Shown here in pieces: positions 1 through 6,231 of a DNA stretch of 10,995 nt (positions within the stretch are counted from its first letter, which is position 1; each line of letters begins with the position of its first letter). The stretch lies in assembly GCA_001873675.1 (NCBI GenBank), contig MNZP01000045.1, forward strand, positions 1 to 10,995, given 5' to 3'. The notes beneath the pieces were generated by a model. It did no database searches. It was given only the letters and a program-made list of their open reading frames with translations, and had not been told where the DNA came from. The position numbers were made by a program, and so were the translations under genes. The stretch comes from Syntrophaceae bacterium CG2_30_49_12 (GTDB lineage: Bacteria; Desulfobacterota; Syntrophia; Syntrophales; CG2-30-49-12).

Positions 1-1051
1 TGGCGCTTATAAGTTCGTGAACAGACACAGGGACAAAGGAGGGCGTGTCCATACGGGTAAAATCAAGGAGGTTCCGAACGGTTCCGCTGGCCCGCTCGGC
101 CTGGGTATAAATATCATCGAGGCGTTTCCGTTTTTCAGTATCGGGAAGTCCTTCTAACTCATCTATTAATGATTCTGTGGTTATACAGATATTGTTCAGG
201 GGATTGTTTAATTCATGGGCGATCCCAGAGGTCAGTGTTCCTATGACGGCCATCTTGCGGGATTGGATATACTGTTCCTGATTTTTTTTAAGCTGATCCA
301 TCATCCAGTTGATGGCAATAGCCAATCTGGAAAATTCATCTTTATAACGTCTGGTTGCTTTGATGGGGGTGAAATCTCCCCGGGCAATACGAAGGGTATA
401 ATCAGCAAAACGATTCAATGGTCTTACGATTTGTCGGACCCAAAAATGGGTCAAATATGCCATCATAACCAACAGGATGGCTAAAAAAATAAGGGGGACC
501 TGACGGTACCACCTGGACATCTCCTCCACTTCTTTGCGTTCTTGATCCACTAAATTTACAGCCGTGAAGATCATTTCTGCCCCATGTCGCCTGAGTTCTT
601 CCTCAATCTCAGAAAAAGAATCAACATTTTCGGGGGCTCGGGTTTGTAGGGTCTTAAGTGTATCCAATAAATTTTCATAGCGATTCAGGTGGCCGATCAT
701 GGTATTCAGTTTAGCGGGGCCAATGACCGCGGTTATACCTATGCCCTCCTTCCTGAGTATCTCTCTTGCCTCCTGTACATTCTCTAAGGCATCGGGCAAA
801 TTAGTTCGGTAGAGAAAAAAGTTTTTTTCGTATCTCCGGGCCTGTTGAATCTCGAAGGTGTAGAAATTGACCGTTTCCATAAATTTTAATTTCTGGTTAA
901 TACGGGATCCCATAACCAGAAAGGTGACACTGGTTACGAGACATAGCAAAAAAAGCAAAAAAAGACCCAGAATAATCCTGACCCTTATGCTCATGCTGAG
1001 TCTTTTGTCCACATCGTACCGTACTTCAGTGATATCCCTATCATCTAGCAT
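1..1051 (-). CDS. Membrane sensor histidine kinase, 3' part cut by window edge
   Basis: My translation of the reverse strand gives 350 codons open to the window edge. An N-terminal membrane helix (about residues 25-48) is followed by a helical extracytoplasmic sensor region (about 50-184, with the segment ARRYEKNFFLY), a second helix (185-205), a HAMP linker (about 205-258) and a HisKA dimerisation domain. The H-box reads SGIAHELNNP, making His279 the likely autophosphorylation site. The ATP-binding domain must lie beyond position 1. The ATG at 1051 follows an in-frame TAA and has only a weak AAGG upstream; Met20 is an alternative start. It begins 30 bases after the stop of the kinase-like gene, so it probably belongs to the same transcript. 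By inference it phosphorylates one or both receivers encoded upstream. The signal it senses is unknown. Confidence 0.93.
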   Translation of the reverse strand, partial: MLDDRDITEVRYDVDKRLSMSIRVRIILGLFLLFLLCLVTSVTFLVMGSRINQKLKFMETVNFYTFEIQQARRYEKNFFLYRTNLPDALENVQEAREILRKEGIGITAVIGPAKLNTMIGHLNRYENLLDTLKTLQTRAPENVDSFSEIEEELRRHGAEMIFTAVNLVDQERKEVEEMSRWYRQVPLIFLAILLVMMAYLTHFWVRQIVRPLNRFADYTLRIARGDFTPIKATRRYKDEFSRLAIAINWMMDQLKKNQEQYIQSRKMAVIGTLTSGIAHELNNPLNNICITTESLIDELEGLPDTEKRKRLDDIYTQAERASGTVRNLLDFTRMDTPSFVPVSVHELISA

Positions 1052-1081
1052 TAGATCGAGACCTTAAAGCGAAGATAAAGC

Positions 1082-1906
1082 TCAGCGAAAACTCTCCGTT
1101 GCCTCCCGAAAGATGTCGGGAATGATTTTTACCTCAACAGCGGTAACCCCTGGGATATCCCCTACCAGTTCCTTGATTACCTCGGTCCTCCTATGTTTCT
1201 CCCGCTCGAGTGCTTTAGTCTGCACCACTACCGAGGAGCCATCTACCTGAACCCTCACATCAGGAAACTGATCCAGGAGAACCACCCGTACTATGCCGGC
1301 AAGGGCCTTATCCTTCAGGCATTTAATGGAGTAAGTCATCGGTTTGAACTTGCGATACCTTGCTGTTTCCGCAATGGTTCTGACCGCCTCATCCGGTTCG
1401 ATCTGGGTAAGGCTGATCACCATATCGTGGGTAGAGGGGTCAGTCTCGTCTATACGATATGCGGCAAGCGACCAGCGTCTGCGAAACTTCTCCCGACGTT
1501 TCAGAAGGGTAGACACCTTTTTGAAGGAAGGCATCCTTCCGGAAGAGATCTCGCCGGCAAGCTTATGTGGATCTGCAAGGATCCGAATCTTGAGCGCATG
1601 GGAGACACCCCGGACATACAGATGGGCCGCAAGGCCATGGCAGACTACATTGTCCTTTAGAAGAAGGGCCAAAGTAGCCTCCTCGATGTATGCCAGATAT
1701 TTGACATGGTTATGAGAAGATATGCCGAAAGGCGATGGCGATTCATCCAGGGCCTTGTGTAGATCGGACTCTGAAACGCCGTATCTATCGGCAACGGCCT
1801 TCAGGATTTCCCTGTCCACACAATCATAACCCAGGGCAGTCGCTGCCCTTACGGCGATTTCCCGGCCCCAACGGTATGAATCTGAGGAGATGGTAACGAC
1901 AGGCAT
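1082..1906 (-). CDS. Cytidylate-kinase-like protein with degenerate P-loop and BON-like C-terminus
   Basis: This 274-residue protein resembles the cytidylate-kinase-like family (Cytidylate_kin2) across about residues 1-185: VVTIS start, GREIA helix, a DREIL motif at 31-35, and a later segment matching the family's 'GN-V-GRG' region. Family members usually carry a glycine-rich loop of the type SREYGSGGRE. Here the equivalent is SSDSYRWGRE, which loses most of the phosphate-binding glycines, so catalysis is doubtful. Residues about 195-262 look like a BON domain (GIVRVVLLDQFPDVRVQVDG, then a PGVTAVEVKII strand). There is no signal peptide or membrane helix. The ATG at 1906 has GGAG a few bases upstream and lies 16 bases after the receiver gene stop, so the two are co-transcribed. 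It is paralogous to the N-terminal half of the protein at 3711-5252. Function is unknown; a nucleotide-sensing or scaffold role is inference. Confidence 0.85.
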   Translation of the reverse strand: MPVVTISSDSYRWGREIAVRAATALGYDCVDREILKAVADRYGVSESDLHKALDESPSPFGISSHNHVKYLAYIEEATLALLLKDNVVCHGLAAHLYVRGVSHALKIRILADPHKLAGEISSGRMPSFKKVSTLLKRREKFRRRWSLAAYRIDETDPSTHDMVISLTQIEPDEAVRTIAETARYRKFKPMTYSIKCLKDKALAGIVRVVLLDQFPDVRVQVDGSSVVVQTKALEREKHRRTEVIKELVGDIPGVTAVEVKIIPDIFREATESFR

Positions 1907-1922
1907 GACTCCGTCCTTATAA

Positions 1923-2354
1923 CTACGTCTCGGGATCCCCGTGGGCAGATGAAGAGTCCACAGGATTTTCCTTCACCTTATAACCAAGGGCCCGGGCCGC
2001 CCTGGCGACGATATTTCTTAGGTCGTTCGGCTTGAAGGGTTTGGCAATGAAATCGAAGGCCCCTTTGGCCAGGGCTTCCCTGGCGATTTCCAGAGTGGCA
2101 TATCCGGTGATGACGATGACTTTTGTCCGTGGTGATTTTTGCAAGACCCGTCTCAACACCTCCAGACCGTCCATCTTGTCCATCCGAATATCCGTCACTA
2201 CGATGTCGAAATCCTTCTCCCCGATTTGCTGGAGGGCCGCCTCCGGATCTGTGAAGGACTCGGTTTCTACCCCTATCTTGGCCAGGGCTGGCGCCAAGCG
2301 TTTCCCAACAATCGGCTCGTCGTCCAGAAGAAGAAGTCTTATCTGTTGTTTCAT
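1923..2354 (-). CDS. Stand-alone response regulator receiver domain
   Basis: This 143-residue protein is one CheY-like receiver with no output domain. The acidic pair is D11-D12 (LLLLDDE), the phospho-acceptor is D55 (IVVTDIRM), the conserved Thr/Ser position falls in VITG (about 83), and the lysine is K105 (IAKPF). The usual proline after the phosphorylation-loop methionine is replaced (RMDKMDG). The tail after about residue 125 is short and polar. I chose the ATG at 2354 because GAGGGG precedes it closely; the frame opens at 2435, but the extra 27 residues are proline- and glycine-rich, not receiver-like, and overlap the permease stop. The receiver resembles that of the sigma-54 regulator at 6232-7602 (both have ITGYAT, GAF and AKPF), so it may derive from a truncated NtrC-type regulator. 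It may be a phosphorelay shuttle or act by protein contact. Confidence 0.93.
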   Translation of the reverse strand: MKQQIRLLLLDDEPIVGKRLAPALAKIGVETESFTDPEAALQQIGEKDFDIVVTDIRMDKMDGLEVLRRVLQKSPRTKVIVITGYATLEIAREALAKGAFDFIAKPFKPNDLRNIVARAARALGYKVKENPVDSSSAHGDPET

Positions 2355-2397
2355 GTTCCCCTCGTATGATTTTCCTGCACCTTGCACCTGTCCCTCT

Positions 2398-2422
2398 CCA
2401 GGCCTGAAACACCGGGGCCTGG
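2398..2422 (-). other. Intergenic hairpin between permease and receiver genes
   Basis: CCAGGCC (2398-2404) and GGCCTGG (2416-2422) form a perfect 7-bp stem with an 11-base loop. It lies in the 77-base gap between the permease stop and the receiver start. No T-run follows in the direction of transcription, so it is not a typical intrinsic terminator. It could be a processing, stabilising or attenuating structure. A GC-rich 7-bp stem can also arise by chance. Confidence 0.4.
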
Positions 2423-2431
2423 ATGAATGGA

Positions 2432-3523
2432 TCACTTTGCCGGAGGTCCTGGTCTGCTGAAGGTGCTTTGCAGTCGTCTGCGCTGCCGATAGGCTCGAAA
2501 GACATTATAGAGAATCATGCCGCATCCTGCAATCCCGCTGACATACAGCATGGCCTTGCTCGCCCCATTGAAATAAGCGTCCCACCCGGCATCTATGGCC
2601 AGGAAGTTCAACTGTCTGAGATAAGCAGGGATAGCAATACCACGGCTCAGGACGCAGAGGAGGATGATCACGGCGGTGGCAAGCCGGATCATCTTTTCGT
2701 TGACCACCTTTACCCCATAAGTCCCTAGATGGATCCCGACCAGAGACCCGATGTACAGGAGAAAGGTCATACGGAGGTCCACGTAACCTTCCCAGGCATA
2801 GTTCAACATCCCAAAGGCTCCCATGAACATGGCCAGATAAAGCTCTGTCCCCGCCGCGACGGCGGTAGGGACACCAAAGACGTAGATCATGGCAGGTACC
2901 CCGATAAACCCCCCCACACCAATCGTCCCCGCGAGGTATCCGGTAGCAAGACCCATCAGAAGGATGACCCACAACGATACCTTCACGTCTGCCACCTTGA
3001 AGTGAATGACTGGCGGGAGGTAAATCCGCCCCAACAGTTGTGCGATCTTGGTGGATGGTCCGGCCGTCTCCCCGTTCTTGGAAAGGACGTCGCGTAACAT
3101 CGAGAGGGCTACAACAGAGAGAATGCAAACGAAGACAAGACTGATGTACAGGTCTGCACCGGCACCTTTGACCGCACCGTGCCCGTCGCCTCCACTCTTG
3201 AAAAGCAAGTTATTGATCCAGACGGCCAGTCGAATGCCGCCGGCTGCCGTAAGCAGCATAAAGAGGGCCAACCGCTTGTCCACATTTCCCATTTTGCCGT
3301 GGGCGTGGGACCCCACCATCGCCTTGCCGAACTTATGGGTAATATTGCTGGCCACCGCCACGACACCCTGCACACCCAGATTCATCATCCCCGGGGTCAT
3401 AAAGAAGGCGCCACCGCTGCCGATAAAGCCGCTCAGCACCCCCCCGATGAATCCGATCATCACGATCTGTAGCGCGGCAGAAAACGATATATCAATAAAC
3501 AATTGCCCAAGAGGTCCGTGCAT
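2432..3523 (-). CDS. TauE/SafE-family membrane permease
   Basis: This 363-residue, strongly hydrophobic protein belongs to the TauE/SafE (DUF81-type) family, whose members are proposed exporters or importers of sulfite, sulfoacetate and related anions. The two family half-repeats are visible: GFIGSGGAFFMTP (residues 32-44) and GTIGVGGFIGVP (199-210). I count about eight or nine membrane helices. Compared with typical members of about 250-270 residues it has a glycine-rich insert (about 110-124, GGDGHGAVKGAGAD) and an extra C-terminal hydrophobic region (about 322-343) with a basic tail. The ATG at 3523 has a strong AAAGGAG 7 bases upstream. It lies between the 513-residue signalling protein and the receiver on the same strand, which suggests an ion or sulfur-compound transporter under two-component control. 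The substrate cannot be read from the sequence. Confidence 0.92.
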   Translation of the reverse strand: MHGPLGQLFIDISFSAALQIVMIGFIGGVLSGFIGSGGAFFMTPGMMNLGVQGVVAVASNITHKFGKAMVGSHAHGKMGNVDKRLALFMLLTAAGGIRLAVWINNLLFKSGGDGHGAVKGAGADLYISLVFVCILSVVALSMLRDVLSKNGETAGPSTKIAQLLGRIYLPPVIHFKVADVKVSLWVILLMGLATGYLAGTIGVGGFIGVPAMIYVFGVPTAVAAGTELYLAMFMGAFGMLNYAWEGYVDLRMTFLLYIGSLVGIHLGTYGVKVVNEKMIRLATAVIILLCVLSRGIAIPAYLRQLNFLAIDAGWDAYFNGASKAMLYVSGIAGCGMILYNVFRAYRQRRRLQSTFSRPGPPAK

Positions 3524-3570
3524 CTTCTCGCTCCTTTCCTCTTTCAGCCTTCAGCCTTTGAATGACCTAT

Positions 3571-3722
3571 TCGAATTTGTAACTACTCAGGTTGTCAGGT
3601 TCACGGTTCACAGTTCACGGTTGGCTTGCGCTCTTCATATTTCTTGAGATAGTTCATGAATCCACGCTCTAACCTTGAACCGTGAACCCCGGAACTTTGA
3701 ACCTGAATAGTTATTCGAATTT
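3571..3722. mobile_element. MITE-like element copy 1 (136 bp) with 8-bp target duplication
   Basis: The element spans 3579-3714. The left end is GTAACTACTCAGGTT; the right end, read on the reverse strand, is ATAACTATTCAGGTT, with two mismatches. The direct repeat TCGAATTT flanks it exactly (3571-3578 and 3715-3722). Inside each arm are GGTTCACGG/CCGTGAACC-type subterminal repeats. There is no coding capacity. A second copy lies at 5325-5487. GTAA termini with 8-bp duplications are what is known for IS66-family transposons, so this is probably a non-autonomous IS66-type derivative. The right end overlaps the stop codon of the 513-residue gene. Confidence 0.8.
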
Positions 3723-5252
3723 CATTAGCTTCAGGATTAGTCCTGTGGCGCCCCCATAGAGATAGGCCGCCAGGGGTACCACTATTGCTATTCCCAATAC
3801 AGCCAGGATCCTCCAGTTTATCCAGGCCGGTCCCGCGAGAAAATCCAGGACCTGTTCCTGATGGGTGAAGACCAGTCCGAAGATGATTGCGGTACCCAAA
3901 AGGGAGGCGGCTATGCGTAACAGGTGGCGCTTGCCCGGAAGAAATCGCTCCTGGAGTTCATCTCCTATAATCACAGGGATGTTCACCTTTTCTTTGAGAA
4001 ATGAAGTGATATCCCTTGTCAATCGCGTTCTCAGCAAGGCAGTCCTGGATAAGAACATTTCCCCAATCACCACCAACGAGTAGCGGTGGTCCGACTTCAG
4101 GGCCGTGACAATGGTTTCCATCTGACCGGCAACCATACCTGCGCCCCCGAACCTGCCCGCGGCTATCAGTCGTTCCGCTGTGGCGGCCAACCCATTGTCA
4201 GGAACATCCTCCGATTCTTCCGTATCATCCTCGATCCCACCGGTGGGGTCCATTGCCTTCGGCACCGGATGAGCAGAAGGCGAAATACCGGGCGATGATC
4301 CAACGGCCAACCACGTTTCGCCCCCCTCGATTTCCCCTTCCTGAGGTGTGAACCAACGCAGGAGTTCAACGGCTGCGCCCCAGCGTCCTGCCAGATCGGC
4401 GACTTCGGTAAACAGTGAGGAAGAGGGGTCAAAACTCTCGGCGATCCATAAGATGTTTGTGGTCGCCATGGTGCAAACAATCTCCTGCGCACCATCAATC
4501 ACCCCTACAACGTCAGGGATCGCAGCGGCAATCTTCGACTGGCCGGGCATATAGCTGATGGTCACCCGTCCATCCTGGGCAGAAACCCTGAGATCGGCCC
4601 CAGCCGTTAACTCATGAGTCCCGAGCTTGTGACGGACCTTGGCGGCCAGCCATAGATTCTTCATGGCCCTGATAGAGGCTGGTGTGGTCTGGAAATCCGA
4701 AAGCTGGGCCATCGAGCACAGTGCAGCGCCGGCGCTCTCGATACTGATGTTCTGTAAATTGAATACGAGGTCGAAGTGCTGGGGGTCTGTCAGACCCACG
4801 CCGTGTATGAAGTGGGACCAATTGTCGAGGTCGGAATCGAGATTGCTGATATACTCGATTGCCTTGTCCCGGTCAAGTCTGAGGCGCGCCATGACATTGT
4901 TGATCCTTCGTTCCGGCTCAGGCACCACGCAGACCCTGATCACATGAGAAATCCCTTGCAGCAAGAGGTGGCAGTTCCTCCCATGATAGACAAGGTCGCC
5001 TTTGCTGGCCCGTTCGCATACCGATTCTGTAACAAAGGCCAAATAGCGGGCCTTGTCCCTGGCCAGGCGTTCCCTCGGCGCAAGCCTTTTGAGAACAGCG
5101 ACCTCGAGCTTGCCGACGGCGATACCCGTGTCGGTCGCCGCGTCGAGGATCTGTTCTCTGCTCATGGATTCACAACCGAGTTTTCGCGCCAGGTTCTTCG
5201 CCAGCTCCCGCCGTGTCTGTTCATCAGCGCTGGAGATAATTACGACGGCCAT
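3711..5252 (-). CDS. Fusion protein: cytidylate-kinase-like, BON-like, USP-like and two membrane helices
   Basis: The 513 residues divide into four parts. Residues 1-190 follow the cytidylate-kinase-like fold (VVIISS start, LVYHGRNCHLLLQGISHVIRV at 88-107), but the P-loop position reads SSADEQTRRE with no glycines, and the DRE motif has become SRE. Residues about 197-262 resemble a BON domain (AAKVRHKLG, then GVIDGAQEIVCTM). Residues about 266-430 resemble a universal stress protein split by a Pro/Gly/acidic insert (about 303-355). They start NILWIAESFD and end LVVIGEMF and VNIPVII, without a clear G-x2-G-x9-G motif. Two membrane helices (about 443-462 and 480-500) end the protein, so it is probably a membrane-anchored cytoplasmic signalling protein. 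The ATG at 5252 follows a strong AGGAGG. The stop codon lies inside MITE copy 1. Function is unknown; nucleotide sensing is inference. Confidence 0.88.
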   Translation of the reverse strand: MAVVIISSADEQTRRELAKNLARKLGCESMSREQILDAATDTGIAVGKLEVAVLKRLAPRERLARDKARYLAFVTESVCERASKGDLVYHGRNCHLLLQGISHVIRVCVVPEPERRINNVMARLRLDRDKAIEYISNLDSDLDNWSHFIHGVGLTDPQHFDLVFNLQNISIESAGAALCSMAQLSDFQTTPASIRAMKNLWLAAKVRHKLGTHELTAGADLRVSAQDGRVTISYMPGQSKIAAAIPDVVGVIDGAQEIVCTMATTNILWIAESFDPSSSLFTEVADLAGRWGAAVELLRWFTPQEGEIEGGETWLAVGSSPGISPSAHPVPKAMDPTGGIEDDTEESEDVPDNGLAATAERLIAAGRFGGAGMVAGQMETIVTALKSDHRYSLVVIGEMFLSRTALLRTRLTRDITSFLKEKVNIPVIIGDELQERFLPGKRHLLRIAASLLGTAIIFGLVFTHQEQVLDFLAGPAWINWRILAVLGIAIVVPLAAYLYGGATGLILKLMKFE

Positions 5253-5316
5253 ATATCCCTCCTCTTCAGAGTTACCCTAACCCGCATAAAGCGGAAAAGT
5301 GCCTAAAGTGCGCTAA

Positions 5317-5495
5317 AACGCTTTGTAACTACTCGGGTTGTTAGGTTCACAGTTCACGGTTCACATTTGGTTGCCTGTCTACGTGCGGACATGCACGGGC
5401 AGGTCTTGAGCTTTTCAAAATGTTCAACTTTCATTGATCTCTAACCTTGAACCGTGAACCCTGGGAACTGTGAACCTGAGTAGTTACAACGCTTT
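5317..5495. mobile_element. MITE-like element copy 2 (163 bp) with 8-bp target duplication
   Basis: The element spans 5325-5487, with perfect 10-bp terminal inverted repeats (GTAACTACTC at 5325-5334, GAGTAGTTAC at 5478-5487). The direct repeat AACGCTTT flanks it at 5317-5324 and 5488-5495. A right-arm stretch of 23 bases (5439-5461) is identical to 3667-3689 in copy 1, so the copies share family and orientation. It is 27 bp longer than copy 1, mainly because of the hairpin at 5374-5403. With the hairpin at 5533-5552 it fills most of the 305-base gap 5253-5557. I see no separate gene in that gap and no convincing promoter for the 513-residue gene. Confidence 0.85.
5374..5403. repeat. Small palindromic insert within MITE copy 2
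   Basis: CCTGTC (5374-5379) pairs with GGCAGG (5398-5403) with one G-U type mismatch, and GTGC (5383-5386) pairs with GCAC (5393-5396) inside it. The block is missing from copy 1 at the equivalent place between the arms. It therefore looks like a second repetitive palindrome nested in the first, or a segment lost from copy 1. Confidence 0.5.
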
Positions 5496-5532
5496 ACTGT
5501 TTGATCCTTTCTCCGGTCATCTACCGCTGGAG

Positions 5533-5552
5533 GGCCACGCTCTGTCGTGGCC
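5533..5552 (-). other. Hairpin just after the universal stress gene
   Basis: GGCCACG (5533-5539) and CGTGGCC (5546-5552) form a perfect 7-bp stem with a 6-base loop, starting 5 bases beyond the stop of the universal stress protein gene. No T-run follows on the transcribed strand. A 3'-end stabiliser, or partial attenuation before the downstream genes, is more likely than a strong intrinsic terminator. Confidence 0.5.
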
Positions 5553-5557
5553 GAAAG

Positions 5558-5998
5558 TCATATTTCCTCCCCGCTCACCGTGAGCAGAGGACACTCCATA
5601 TCCACGGCAATCCTTTTGAGCCAGTGGTTTCGCAGCGCCTGTCCTCTTCCTGGTAGAGCCTTTCCGCTCCCCCATATAACCACCTGGAAGGGCGCTTTTT
5701 CTGACAAGAACTTGATGAGTTCCTGGGCAGGGTTCCCAATCCTGATAGCGGTACTCACCGCTATCCCGGCTTCAAGAAACATGCTCATGCATTCAGAGAG
5801 AACTTTCGCCGTCCTCTTTTTAATCTTGAGGATGGCAGCCCGCTTTGTACCCAGGAAAGATCCCCCATAAAAAGGCATTTCCACCAGCATCAGGAGAGTT
5901 ACCTCGGAATCCATTCGGAGGGCCAGCTCCTTAGCGTATGAAAGGGCATCGTGGTAGACCTTTTCGTTTTCGAAAATAACCAGCACTCTCCAAGACAT
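5558..5998 (-). CDS. Universal stress protein (UspA-like, single domain)
   Basis: This 146-residue protein has the Usp pattern: a first strand (WRVLVIFENEK), a long helix (HDALSYAKELALRMDSE), a second strand (VTLLMLVEMPF), a mid-protein helix followed by VSTAIRIGNPAQELIKFL, the strand VVIWGSG and the final PLLTV strand (about 137-141). The ATP-binding G-x2-G-x9-G(S/T) motif is not clean at 110-128 (WGSGKALPGRGQALRNHW), so nucleotide binding is uncertain. I chose the ATG at 5998 (MSWRVLV): AGGGGG lies 9 bases upstream, and the longer frame starting at 6037 would begin inside the sigma-54 promoter. It is the first gene after that promoter and probably the first gene of the regulated operon. It may pair functionally with the USP-like domain of the next gene. 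Confidence 0.88.
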   Translation of the reverse strand: MSWRVLVIFENEKVYHDALSYAKELALRMDSEVTLLMLVEMPFYGGSFLGTKRAAILKIKKRTAKVLSECMSMFLEAGIAVSTAIRIGNPAQELIKFLSEKAPFQVVIWGSGKALPGRGQALRNHWLKRIAVDMECPLLTVSGEEI

Positions 5999-6032
5999 GG
6001 GACATTGCCCCCTGCGATCTAAATTAGGGATG

Positions 6033-6048
6033 AGCAAGACCTGTGCCG
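6033..6048 (-). promoter_or_regulatory. Sigma-54 (-24/-12) promoter for the universal stress gene
   Basis: On the minus strand this reads CGGCACAGGTCTTGCT. It fits the known TGGCAC-N5-TTGCW consensus at all but the first base, with the invariant GG and GC exactly 10 bases apart. The predicted transcription start near 6022 leaves a leader of about 24 bases before the ATG at 5998. A sigma-54 activator gene lies immediately upstream. Confidence 0.75.
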
Positions 6049-6122
6049 TGATCGTATAATAGCTAACATGTAGAAATTGTTTGAGAAATTACGTATTGGG
6101 CGGGTTGGTGAAAGGGAGCTTT

Positions 6123-6141
6123 CTGTTTCATATCGTAACAG
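6123..6141. promoter_or_regulatory. Dyad, candidate upstream activator site 1
   Basis: CTGTTTC (6123-6129) and GTAACAG (6135-6141) form an inverted repeat with one mismatch around a 5-base spacer. Its centre lies about 110 bases upstream of the predicted start of the sigma-54 promoter, a normal distance for enhancer-binding proteins. It is the best of three similar sites in this gap. Confidence 0.5.
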
Positions 6142-6191
6142 GAAAGGAAAAATTTGGATGAGTTCTTGGACAGTCCAGGGTAGGAATGTTT

Positions 6192-6229
6192 TGTTACAAG
6201 AGCGAACATCATCGTTACAAATAGAAACT
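6192..6229. promoter_or_regulatory. Two weaker copies of the TGTTAC-N5-GTAACA dyad
   Basis: TGTTAC-AAGAG-CGAACA (6192-6208) and CGTTAC-AAATA-GAAACT (6213-6229) match the dyad at 6123-6141 in one arm well and in the other partly. Their shared GTTACAA cores start at 6193 and 6214, 21 bases apart, which puts them on the same DNA face. They sit just after the regulator's stop codon, 170-210 bases upstream of the sigma-54 start. This suggests an array of regulator binding sites. Confidence 0.4.
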
Positions 6230-6231
6230 GT

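Noticed and set aside
1193..1715. Plus-strand open frames of 123-155 codons opposite the kinase-like gene
   Set aside because: Their products show no recognisable motifs, and the opposite strand encodes a clear protein; they are antisense shadows. The same holds for other frames opposite or within the real genes.
2355..2435. Longer N-terminus for the receiver starting at 2435
   Set aside because: The extra 27 residues are not receiver-like and overlap the permease stop. The ATG at 2354 has GAGGGG right before it.
3579..3714. Intrinsic terminator formed by the inverted repeat
   Set aside because: The stems are long and imperfect with large loops and no T-run. Target duplications explain the structure better.
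5291..5304. Second sigma-54-like promoter upstream of the 513-residue gene (minus strand)
   Set aside because: AGGCAC and CCGC are present, but GG and GC are 9 bases apart instead of 10 and the -12 part lacks TTGC.
3579..5487. Composite transposon made of two IS ends around the 513-residue gene
   Set aside because: Each element has its own complete pair of ends and its own distinct target duplication, so they inserted separately and not as one unit.
5999..6037. Longer N-terminus for the universal stress protein starting at 6037
   Set aside because: The start would lie within the -12 region of the sigma-54 promoter, and the 13 extra residues do not fit the fold. The ATG at 5998 has an SD-like sequence.
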